A stretch of DNA of 9,194 nt, taken from assembly GCA_014381795.1 (NCBI GenBank), contig JACNKY010000308.1:1-9194 (forward strand), written 5' to 3'. How positions within the stretch are numbered: the stretch's first letter is position 1; each line of letters opens with the position of its first letter. Positions 1 through 6,315 of this stretch are shown here, piece by piece. Made by a program: the position numbers and the translations under genes. Source of the DNA: Pseudomonadota bacterium. Its GTDB lineage: Bacteria; SAR324; NAC60-12. The notes beneath the pieces were generated by a model. The model did no database searches. It was not told the origin of the DNA and worked only from the letters and a program-made list of their open reading frames with translations.

Positions 1-731
1 TGAGTTTATTGCAAAAAGAAGGTTTCACTGTACACATAACTCCTGATCTGGCCCGTCGACAGATTTTGGACGGAATTGGTTTTAATCCGCGTGGAGCAGA
101 AACTCAGATATATTCGGTTCAAGAATCAGAGCTTTGCCTGATTGCCACCGCAGAAATAACTTTAGGTGGTTTGCTGATTGACAAACAACTAAAGCCGGAA
201 CAACTGCCGATTCTCTATGCAGGGCTTTCACATTGTTACCGAACAGAAGCAGGTGCTGCTGGACGTGAATCCCGCGGTTTGTACAGGGTGCATCAGTTTT
301 CAAAAATTGAAATGTTTGCCTTTACTCATCCTGAAAAGTCCGAAGAAATGCATGAAAAAATGCGGGAAATTGAGGAGCAGATTTATCAGGATCTGGAGAT
401 TCCGTATCAGTTGGTAAATATTTGTGCAGGTGACCTCGGCGGTCCTGCATATCGTAAATATGACCTGGAAGCCTGGATGCCTGGACGTGGAAAATGGGGT
501 GAAGTAACTTCAACCTCAAACTGCACGGATTATCAGTCACGTCGTATGAACATCCGTTTTAAAGATCCTGAGACAGGAAAAAACCGCTTTGTCCATATGC
601 TTAACGGCACAGCGATTGCGGTTTCAAGAACCTTGATTGCACTCATTGAAAATGGTCAACAAAAAGACGGTTCCATTAAACTTCCGGCCTGCCTCAACAT
701 GGCTGACATTCCGGCGCCGGTTTCCGAATAA
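1..731 (+). CDS. serS: Seryl-tRNA synthetase, 3' part (5' end outside window)
   Basis: Class II aminoacyl-tRNA synthetase that charges tRNA-Ser (and tRNA-Sec where present) with serine in the cytoplasm. The reading frame is open from the first base (first full codon at 3), so the N-terminal tRNA-binding coiled coil and the start of the catalytic domain lie upstream. The TTG at 9 is an internal codon, not the start. Visible are the serine-site TAEI motif (about 147-158), motif 2 with the R-x-E arginine and the GLYRVHQF stretch (about 234-314), the [16 protein letters not shown] and [13 protein letters not shown] blocks (about 450-550), and motif 3, NGTAIAVSR followed by [10 protein letters not shown] (603-683). 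The wording of these blocks recalls mitochondrial-type SerRS more than the E. coli enzyme. The C-terminal tail lacks the usual LRPYMGG-like ending. No terminator is visible after the stop. Family identity is very safe. Confidence 0.97.
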   Translation, partial: SLLQKEGFTVHITPDLARRQILDGIGFNPRGAETQIYSVQESELCLIATAEITLGGLLIDKQLKPEQLPILYAGLSHCYRTEAGAAGRESRGLYRVHQFSKIEMFAFTHPEKSEEMHEKMREIEEQIYQDLEIPYQLVNICAGDLGGPAYRKYDLEAWMPGRGKWGEVTSTSNCTDYQSRRMNIRFKDPETGKNRFVHMLNGTAIAVSRTLIALIENGQQKDGSIKLPACLNMADIPAPVSE

Positions 732-810
732 ATGTATTTTTGTCTTTCAATTGCAAGAATTTAGGCATAGTGTGACTTTTTAAGATAACCTTTAATCCAT
801 AAAAAATAGT

Positions 811-1335
811 ATGAGAACACTCTCCGTTTTAATGATTTTCCTGCTTGCTGCCTTACCCTTATCTGCCGAATTGCCTCTTGGGAAAATTCCACCAAAAATT
901 GTACTTGAAGGCGATTTAGGTGGACGTCTGGATGGCACTGCGTGGAATAGTGAGGAACTGATTTCCGGAAAAGTCATGGTGCTTTTTTATGTTGATCCTG
1001 ATGAAGCGGATCTCAACAATCATGTCAGCGATGCTCTCAAGGCAGAGAATTTTCCTTTAGATAAATACGGTTCGGTTGGAGTTGCCAACATGGGTGCTAC
1101 CTGGTTGCCGAATTTTGCAATCAATATAAAATTGAAAAGTAAACAAGAGAAACATAAATCAACAATTTATGTCAAAGATCTTGAAAAAACTTTCGTTAAA
1201 AAATGGGGACTAACTGATGATGACAGTGACATCATCCTCTTTGGAAAAGATGGGAAGGTGCTTTTCAGTTATGACGGCAAATTCTCAGACGCACAGGTTA
1301 AGGAAATAATTCAGGCAGTCAAAGATAATTTATAG
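811..1335 (+). CDS. ytfJ: YtfJ-family exported thioredoxin-fold protein
   Basis: A 174-residue protein with an N-terminal signal peptide: Arg at 2, hydrophobic core at 4-17, and a likely cut after the Ala of LSA at 19. It is therefore probably periplasmic. The mature part follows the E. coli YtfJ pattern as I recall it: a TAWNSEEL block and GKVMVLFYVDPDE strand near residues 43-65, a LDKYGSVGVAN block near 83-93, and a C-terminal DIILFGKDGKVLFSYDG hairpin followed by a helix. The fold is thioredoxin-like, but the protein contains no cysteine, so it cannot be a CXXC disulfide reductase. The family's function is unknown. The ATG at 811 has no Shine-Dalgarno sequence upstream but is the only start that keeps the whole signal peptide. 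It stands 79 bases after serS and converges on rnhA with a 28-base gap. The family call is fairly sure; the function is open. Confidence 0.82.
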   Translation: MRTLSVLMIFLLAALPLSAELPLGKIPPKIVLEGDLGGRLDGTAWNSEELISGKVMVLFYVDPDEADLNNHVSDALKAENFPLDKYGSVGVANMGATWLPNFAINIKLKSKQEKHKSTIYVKDLEKTFVKKWGLTDDDSDIILFGKDGKVLFSYDGKFSDAQVKEIIQAVKDNL

Positions 1336-1363
1336 CGAGTTTAACTGTTTCGGTGTGTCTGGT

Positions 1364-1822
1364 TTAACAGGACTTTGCGAGCGCCTTTCTGGCATTAACA
1401 GCAAGTTCGTCGCAGCGGTCATTTTCCACATCTCCAGAGTGACCTTTAACCCAGTGCCATGAAACTTCGTGCTTTTGACTGAGTACCAGCAGTTGAAGCC
1501 AGAGGTCTTTATTTGCAATAGCTTTTCTCCCTTTACTTTTCCAGCCGTTGTTCTGCCAGTTCTTGAGCCAGTTTTTCTCAAACGCGTTTTTTACGTAGCT
1601 GGAATCTGTGTAAAGTTCAACTATGCAGGGTTTTTTCAAGGCTTCCAGGGCTTTAATTGCAGCAGTAATTTCCATCCGGTTGTTTGTTGACTCTACTTCT
1701 GAACCGGAAATTTCCGTACGCAGATTGTGTTGATTGGACATCAAAACCGCGCCCCATCCTCCTATTCCGGGATTTGGTGAGCAGGCACCATCGGTGTAAA
1801 TTATAACAAGATCTTTGGACAT
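1364..1822 (-). CDS. rnhA: Ribonuclease HI
   Basis: A 152-residue RNase HI, close to the usual length of about 155. It cleaves the RNA strand of RNA-DNA hybrids with two divalent metal ions, removing R-loops and primers in the cytoplasm. All four catalytic acids are visible: D11 in YTDGACSPNPG, E51 in NNRMEITAAI, D73 in LYTDSSYV and D138 in NDRCDELA. The assisting histidine is H128 in WVKGHSG. The basic, Trp-rich handle region for hybrid binding (residues 84-101, with KNWLKNW and GWKSKGRK) is also present, so this is the handle-containing E. coli-like type. The gene is the only one on the minus strand here and converges on the ytfJ-like gene. The ATG has no Shine-Dalgarno sequence, only an A-rich leader, but an extended -10 promoter lies just upstream. 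It looks fully functional. Confidence 0.98.
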   Translation of the reverse strand: MSKDLVIIYTDGACSPNPGIGGWGAVLMSNQHNLRTEISGSEVESTNNRMEITAAIKALEALKKPCIVELYTDSSYVKNAFEKNWLKNWQNNGWKSKGRKAIANKDLWLQLLVLSQKHEVSWHWVKGHSGDVENDRCDELAVNARKALAKSC

Positions 1823-1854
1823 TTTTTTTGTGAATTAGTCTTTTGAAGAATAAC

Positions 1855-1863
1855 AGTATAACA
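1855..1863 (-). promoter_or_regulatory. Extended -10 promoter for rnhA
   Basis: Read on the minus strand the bases are TGTTATACT: a TGn extension followed by TATACT, which matches five of six bases of the sigma-70 -10 consensus. Transcription would start near 1848 and leave a leader of roughly 25 bases before the rnhA ATG. No good -35 hexamer lies 16 to 18 bases upstream (the sequence there is near TCGCAG), as is common for extended -10 promoters. This is inference from motif and position only. Confidence 0.5.
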
Positions 1864-1934
1864 GAAAGAATATTTGACTGCGATTTCAAACTGCTCTTTT
1901 TTAGTTTTTTCACAGTGCTGATTAATGTGGTCGA

Positions 1935-2267
1935 ATGAAACCTGATTTTAGTCAATATGGAAGCTGGATCTATGTGGATCCAGATGAGCAACTGATCGAG
2001 CTTATTGAAGAAACACTTGATCTGGACATGTTATGTGAACTGCTGCGCTGCGAGTCTACAGATATGGAAGAATTGGGCGGACCATATCTAGCCTATTTTG
2101 ATGGAGAAGGAGCCGCACAGGAAAGACAAACCGAATGGGAGTTTAATGGAAATGCCTGTTGGGGACCGCTGCTGATTGTAAAAATTTCAAAAGAAGAATC
2201 CTGGCTGGAGACATGTAGTGAGAAAGACTTGGAGGCCATTCAACCGCTAGTTAAATTTTTTGAATAA
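1935..2267 (+). CDS. Small acidic protein of unknown function
   Basis: A 110-residue protein I do not recognise. It is strongly acidic, with 26 Asp plus Glu against 7 Lys plus Arg. It has four cysteines: two seven residues or fewer apart in LCELLRCE (34 and 39), one in the NACWGP segment, and one in LETCSEKD. It has no signal peptide or membrane segment, so it is probably cytoplasmic. A predicted helical N-terminal half (DEQLIELIEETLDLDML) is followed by a likely strand-rich part ending in WGPLLIVKIS, then a C-terminal helix. The gene is divergent from rnhA across 112 bases and ends 169 bases before the acrylyl-CoA reductase gene, so it may be a lone unit. The ATG lacks a Shine-Dalgarno sequence. 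Biased composition and even codon use over the full length support a real gene, but homologs have not been checked. Confidence 0.7.
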   Translation: MKPDFSQYGSWIYVDPDEQLIELIEETLDLDMLCELLRCESTDMEELGGPYLAYFDGEGAAQERQTEWEFNGNACWGPLLIVKISKEESWLETCSEKDLEAIQPLVKFFE

Positions 2268-2436
2268 TCCCGTTGGCTCCTTTAAAAGTCTTGAAACAGT
2301 GTCATTTCGACCATAGGGATGAGTCTTAATGATATTAGCTTTGTTGCAAAAATAGATTTTTCGCATTGTAAGCAAAGACAAATTATGGATTCAGGTTTAA
2401 TACTACTTTAACCAACAAAATAAAGATAAAACAATT
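2268..2436. other. AT-rich intergenic region before the acuI-like gene
   Basis: This is the longest gap in the window (169 bases) and probably carries the promoter for the acuI-trpB2 pair. Two weak sigma-70-like candidates can be read: TTGCAA at 2344-2349 with TTGTAA at 2366-2371 (16-base spacer), and AAGACA at 2375-2380 with TAATAC at 2398-2403 (17-base spacer). Neither is close to consensus. No convincing terminator hairpin follows the upstream gene, and no tRNA or riboswitch-like structure was recognised. Confidence 0.35.
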
Positions 2437-3435
2437 ATGAGTGATACCGTTTTTCGTGCTTTAGTTGTCAGTAATACTGACGAAAATACTTATAGCCGTG
2501 AAGTAACCGAACGTAAAATCAGTGATCTTCCGGAAGGTGAAGTTCTGGTAAGGGTGCGTTATTCTTCATTGAACTACAAGGATGGTCTTTCATGCATCGG
2601 TAACCGAGGAGTAACCCGCAATTATCCTCACACACCAGGCATAGACGCTTCAGGAGAAGTTGCTGAAAGTTCTGATTCACGCTTTAAGGAAGGTGACTCT
2701 GTAATTGTAACCAGTTATGATTTAGGGATGGGTACTTCCGGAGGTTTTGGACAATATATACGCGTTCCTGCTGACTGGGTGGTTCCACTTCCGGATGGAT
2801 TGTCTTTCAAAGAAGCGATGATTTACGGTACTGGGGGTTATACTGCCGCTCTTTCGGTTGATGCTCTGCAAAAACACGGTGTCAATCCTGAAGATGGTGA
2901 AATTGTTGTGACTGGTTCTACCGGCGGAGTCGGTAGTGTTTCTGTGGCATTGCTTTCACACTTGGGGTACACTGTGGTGGCCTCAACCGGCAAAAAAGAG
3001 GAAAACGAATTTTTGCAGGGACTTGGCGCATCCGAAATTATTAGCCGTGAAGAAGTTAACGATGAATCAAATAAACCTTTGCTGAGAGAGCGTTGGGCTG
3101 GAGCTGTAGATACAGTAGGAGGCACGACTTTAGCTACGTTGCTTAAGGCGGCCAAACGCGGAGGAGCAGTTGCGACCACAGGTATGGTCGCGTCAGCAGA
3201 GTTGTCAACGACAGTTTTTCCGTTCATTTTGCGTGGAGTAAGTTTGCTAGGAATTGATTCCGGATTTACGCCGACAGAATTGCGCCGTGAAATATGGAGC
3301 AAACTGGCAGGCGTCTGGAAATTTCAGCAACTGCATAAGTTGACAATTAACTGTACTCTGGAGGGTCTGGATCCGGAGATTGACAAGATCCTCGCTGGTA
3401 GGCAGCGGGGTCGAGTGGTGGTCGATTTAGCGTGA
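2437..3435 (+). CDS. acuI: Acrylyl-CoA reductase (NADPH), AcuI/YhdH family
   Basis: A 332-residue medium-chain reductase of the YhdH/YhfP group, within the usual 325-335 residues. Characterised AcuI enzymes reduce acrylyl-CoA to propionyl-CoA with NADPH. This detoxifies acrylate made from DMSP or 3-hydroxypropionate. In order: the N-terminal catalytic domain with SSLNYKDGL (43-51) and the HTPGIDASGEV block (65-75); the Rossmann domain with VTGSTGGVGSVSVALL (158-173); an ASTGK segment (182-186) that fits NADPH 2'-phosphate binding; and LGA at 196-198. The zinc-binding cysteines of alcohol dehydrogenases are absent, as expected for this zinc-independent group. The ATG has no Shine-Dalgarno sequence, but the MSDT start matches that of the next gene. 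The trpB2 gene follows after 39 bases on the same strand, so co-transcription is likely. The family is sure; the natural substrate is inferred. Confidence 0.9.
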   Translation: MSDTVFRALVVSNTDENTYSREVTERKISDLPEGEVLVRVRYSSLNYKDGLSCIGNRGVTRNYPHTPGIDASGEVAESSDSRFKEGDSVIVTSYDLGMGTSGGFGQYIRVPADWVVPLPDGLSFKEAMIYGTGGYTAALSVDALQKHGVNPEDGEIVVTGSTGGVGSVSVALLSHLGYTVVASTGKKEENEFLQGLGASEIISREEVNDESNKPLLRERWAGAVDTVGGTTLATLLKAAKRGGAVATTGMVASAELSTTVFPFILRGVSLLGIDSGFTPTELRREIWSKLAGVWKFQQLHKLTINCTLEGLDPEIDKILAGRQRGRVVVDLA

Positions 3436-3474
3436 AATTACCATCTGCTAATTTTTCATTAAAAAGGAGTTCTT

Positions 3475-4842
3475 ATGAGTGATACGATCAAATATTTACT
3501 TCCCGAATCTGAAATTCCAAAAGACTGGTATAACCTGATTGCGGATCTGCCGGAACCCCCTCCGGCAGTTTTACATCCTGGTACACATGAACCTGTAGGC
3601 CCTGATGACCTTGCGCCGCTTTTTCCGATGTCCCTAATTATGCAGGAGGTGAGTGGTGAACGCTACCTTGAAATTCCGGAACCGGTACGTGACATATACA
3701 AACAGTGGAGACCTTCACCGATGTTCCGTGCAAGGCGCTTAGAAAAAGCGCTCGATACTCCGGCTAAAATTTATTACAAATATGAAGGTGTCAGTCCTGC
3801 AGGAAGTCACAAACCTAATACCGCCGTGCCTCAGGCTTTTTATAACGCAGAAGCTGGGATCAAAAAAATTACAACTGAAACAGGAGCCGGACAATGGGGT
3901 TCTTCGATGGCCTTTGCAGGAGCTTTTTTTGATATTGAAGTTCAGGTATACATGGTCAAAGTCAGTTACCAGCAAAAACCCTACAGGCGTGCTTTGATGG
4001 AATCTTTTGGTGCAAATTGTTATGCCTCACCTTCAGATAGGACTCAAACAGGCAGGGCTATATTGGAGCAGGATCCTGATTCTCCAGGGAGTTTAGGAAT
4101 AGCAATTTCAGAAGCAGTTGAAGTCGCTGCGCAGAATGATGATACAAAATATGCATTGGGAAGTGTCTTAAATCACGTTCTGCTGCATCAGACTGTGATC
4201 GGTCAGGAAGCAATCAAGCAGATGGAAATGGCGGATGACTATCCTGACATTGTCATAGGTTGTGCCGGCGGTGGTTCAAACTTTGCGGGAATTGCTTTCC
4301 CATTCCTCGGAGCACAACTCCGCGGAGGTCAAAGTGTCAGGGCAATTGCGGTTGAACCTGCAGCTTGTCCAAGTATGACACGCGGTCAATATGCCTATGA
4401 TTTTGGTGATACCGGAAACCTGACGCCTTTGACCAAGATGCACACCCTTGGCTCATCGTTTGTACCTCCGGGATTTCACGCAGGTGGCTTACGTTACCAC
4501 GGCATGTCTCCGCTGGTAAGTCATGCAAAGGAACTGGGATTGCTGGAGGCAGTGGCCTACCATCAAACTCCTTGTTTTGAAGCCTCGGTCACTTTTGCAC
4601 GTTCCGAGGGAATTATTCCCGCGCCGGAAACATCACACGCTGTTAAAGGTGCAATTGAAGAAGCCATGCGCTGCAAACGAGAAGGTAAAGCAGAAACTAT
4701 TCTCTTTAATCTGTCAGGTCACGGTCACTTTGATATGGCTGCATATACGGAATATTTCTCCGGAAAGCTTGAAGATAAAAACTATGATGAGCAAAAACTG
4801 TCTGACGCCTTATCAAGGCTGCCTCAGGTTGCTGCATCTTAA
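3475..4842 (+). CDS. trpB2: TrpB2-type tryptophan synthase beta-like PLP enzyme
   Basis: A 455-residue fold type II PLP enzyme of the TrpB2 class, longer than the classical TrpB (about 400). Classical TrpB joins indole and serine to make tryptophan; TrpB2 enzymes can also use free indole. The PLP lysine is K113 in [11 protein letters not shown], preceded by [20 protein letters not shown] (134-142) is the substrate carboxylate loop, and the phosphate-binding glycine loop is CAGGGSN (263-269). [13 protein letters not shown] is the part typical of TrpB2 near 340-352. The C-terminal [11 protein letters not shown] block is complete. An excellent Shine-Dalgarno sequence (AAAGGAG, 3461-3467, about 7 bases before the ATG) supports the start; it is the strongest in the window. 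No trpA lies alongside, so indole salvage or a side role is possible. A GC-rich stem-loop follows the stop. Identity is sure; the physiological role is not. Confidence 0.93.
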   Translation: MSDTIKYLLPESEIPKDWYNLIADLPEPPPAVLHPGTHEPVGPDDLAPLFPMSLIMQEVSGERYLEIPEPVRDIYKQWRPSPMFRARRLEKALDTPAKIYYKYEGVSPAGSHKPNTAVPQAFYNAEAGIKKITTETGAGQWGSSMAFAGAFFDIEVQVYMVKVSYQQKPYRRALMESFGANCYASPSDRTQTGRAILEQDPDSPGSLGIAISEAVEVAAQNDDTKYALGSVLNHVLLHQTVIGQEAIKQMEMADDYPDIVIGCAGGGSNFAGIAFPFLGAQLRGGQSVRAIAVEPAACPSMTRGQYAYDFGDTGNLTPLTKMHTLGSSFVPPGFHAGGLRYHGMSPLVSHAKELGLLEAVAYHQTPCFEASVTFARSEGIIPAPETSHAVKGAIEEAMRCKREGKAETILFNLSGHGHFDMAAYTEYFSGKLEDKNYDEQKLSDALSRLPQVAAS

Positions 4843-4851
4843 TTATAGCAT

Positions 4852-4894
4852 GAGGCGGTTCAGGGATAACTCCAAATAAACCTGCAGCCGCCTC
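4852..4894 (+). terminator. Stem-loop after trpB2, possible terminator or processing site
   Basis: GAGGCGG (4852-4858) pairs with CCGCCTC (4888-4894). Inside it, CAGG (4861-4864) pairs with CCTG (4881-4884), leaving a 16-base loop. The stem is the strongest inverted repeat between genes in the window and starts 9 bases after the trpB2 stop. It is followed by TTAATAAAA rather than a run of T, so it is not a classical intrinsic terminator. It could instead stabilise the 3' end or separate expression of trpB2 from the next genes. Confidence 0.45.
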
Positions 4895-4911
4895 TTAATA
4901 AAACGGGAATA

Positions 4912-5154
4912 ATGTCAGCTCAAACTTCCATTCTTGATGGCGCTAAACGTAAAATCCAAATTGAACAAACCGTCCGCAGTTTTCTGGAGTTGATGGATGA
5001 AAATGAACTTGACTTAGAAGATGGACTTGTAGCCTGGAATATGTTAGGATTCACCATCTTCCAAGATACATATCCGGATGAAAATCATGACGCAATTCAA
5101 CAGCGCATGAAAGAATTTTCTCAAACTCTTTTTGCTTCATCGCAAATTACCTGA
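4912..5154 (+). CDS. Small acidic helical protein of unknown function
   Basis: An 80-residue protein that I do not recognise. It has no signal peptide or membrane segment and no cysteine. It is mildly acidic (14 Asp plus Glu, 6 Lys plus Arg) and appears mostly alpha-helical: a charged helix at about 10-33 (AKRKIQIEQTVRSFLELMDE), then the loop LDLEDGL, a hydrophobic segment AWNMLGFTIFQ (41-51), and a second helix near 59-74. It could be a small cytoplasmic partner or adaptor. The weak purine stretch CGGGAA lies 4 bases before the ATG. It comes directly after the trpB2 stem-loop and is followed after only 23 bases by the outer-membrane protein gene, so it may be the first gene of that group. 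Reading as a gene rests on the clean spacing and plausible protein composition. Confidence 0.6.
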   Translation: MSAQTSILDGAKRKIQIEQTVRSFLELMDENELDLEDGLVAWNMLGFTIFQDTYPDENHDAIQQRMKEFSQTLFASSQIT

Positions 5155-5177
5155 AAAACAGACAACATTAATTTTAT

Positions 5178-6287
5178 ATGCGAGCAGTTTTTTTGCGTGT
5201 ATTTCTATTTTTAAGCGTTTTCACAAGCATAGTCATTTTGTCCGCTCCTCTGCTTCAAGCAGTTGAACCGGTCTTTGTACGTGAAAGTCTACGCGCCCGT
5301 GGGATGGGAAATGCTTTTACCGCGACCGCCAACGATGAGATGTTGCTCTTTTATAATCCTGCCGGTTTACGCTCAGTCAGCTACAACATCTATGAAGTTG
5401 TAGGATTTAATTTTACTACCAACCAGAGTACGCAGGATTTGGGAAATTCCAGCAGTGGCAGTGCTACACTTGGTAATCTTGCAGGTAAAAAAATCTATGC
5501 TGAAGTAAATCTTGGTATCCTGAGTCATATCAATTCCCGCTTCGGTTGGTCATTGTTTTCAGGTGGATTGTTGGACATCCAGGTCAGGAACCCTGTTTTT
5601 CCATATCTTGAGTTAAAATCCTACCTTCAAACAGGAATTGCAGGGGGGATGGCCTGGAGTTTTATGGATTATCAACTTGACGTAGGTCTGGGCGCAAAAC
5701 TTATACAAAGAGCAGGAATTGACACCAAGTTCCATGTTTTTGACGAGGCCATCATTGAGATTCAGGAAGAATCTAAAACCACCAAACTCGAGAAAAAGTT
5801 CTCCAACAAAGCAGCCGTTGCACCAGATCTTGGTGCAATCTATCATTTTGACAGTGTCCATAACATGGAACCTAAGGTCGCGGTCAGTTTACAAAATATA
5901 GGTGGTCTTGATTTTGAAGGTGCGGGAAAAGTGCCGATGACAATGAATATTGGTGTCAGTACAGAATCCGAGGTCGGCGGTTTTGATTTCATCATGGCTG
6001 CCGATTATCGTGATTTAAGCAATTCACAGAATCTGGTTAGCGAAGGCAATATCATAACTACACGTAATTTAAAACTTGGTGCGGAAATGGGCTGGAATAG
6101 ATTATTTAACGGACATCATCTTTTCTCACTGCGTGCCGGACGTAACGGACCATACAACAGCGTAGGATGGTCTGCAAACTTGTTTGGTTTTAAAATTGAT
6201 TTTGCAAAATACTCCCAGGAAATAGGGGGCTATGGTGGTGAATTAGAAGACAAACGAACCAGCATACAAGTATCACTTATTTTTTAA
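5178..6287 (+). CDS. Outer-membrane beta-barrel protein, FadL/PorV-like
   Basis: A 369-residue exported protein. The signal peptide covers residues 1-28 (hydrophobic core at 8-27, likely cut after LLQA). The mature N-terminus carries RGMGNAFTATANDEMLLFYNPAGL (41-64, key residues G42, G44, D53, Y59, N60, P61, G63), a block typical of the OMPP1/FadL, UPF0164 and PorV-type barrels. The rest alternates polar and hydrophobic residues, with repeated Gly and aromatic residues in beta-strand style. The protein ends in Phe (SIQVSLIF), which fits the BAM recognition signal. It has no cysteine. FadL proteins transport hydrophobic compounds, whereas PorV acts in type IX secretion; the sequence does not decide between these. 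The ATG lacks a Shine-Dalgarno sequence but fits the signal peptide. It lies 28 bases before a lipoprotein gene. The barrel call is good, the substrate unknown. Confidence 0.8.
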   Translation: MRAVFLRVFLFLSVFTSIVILSAPLLQAVEPVFVRESLRARGMGNAFTATANDEMLLFYNPAGLRSVSYNIYEVVGFNFTTNQSTQDLGNSSSGSATLGNLAGKKIYAEVNLGILSHINSRFGWSLFSGGLLDIQVRNPVFPYLELKSYLQTGIAGGMAWSFMDYQLDVGLGAKLIQRAGIDTKFHVFDEAIIEIQEESKTTKLEKKFSNKAAVAPDLGAIYHFDSVHNMEPKVAVSLQNIGGLDFEGAGKVPMTMNIGVSTESEVGGFDFIMAADYRDLSNSQNLVSEGNIITTRNLKLGAEMGWNRLFNGHHLFSLRAGRNGPYNSVGWSANLFGFKIDFAKYSQEIGGYGGELEDKRTSIQVSLIF

Positions 6288-6315
6288 TTACAATCTTAGT
6301 AAAGCAAAACATCTC

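Noticed and set aside
9..11. TTG as the start codon of serS
   Set aside because: The frame is open upstream to the window edge, and starting here would remove the tRNA-binding arm and motif 1 of the enzyme.
1336..1363. Possible bidirectional terminator between ytfJ-like gene and rnhA
   Set aside because: Only CTGTT (1345-1349) and AACAG (1366-1370) pair, with a 16-base loop and no T run, and the second arm lies in the rnhA coding end; too weak to call.
1874..1904. TTGACT as a -35 box for the small acidic protein at 1935
   Set aside because: The hexamer is good, but 17 bases downstream lies only a T run without a -10 like sequence.
2346..2364. AAAAAT-AG-ATTTTT inverted repeat as a hairpin
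   Set aside because: The loop would be two bases, the stem is only A-T pairs, and it is not near a gene end; expected by chance in AT-rich DNA.
2838..3302. Minus-strand open frame of 154 codons
   Set aside because: It lies fully inside the acuI-like gene, antisense to well-conserved blocks, and its translation is Ser/Pro/Thr-rich low complexity with no domain.
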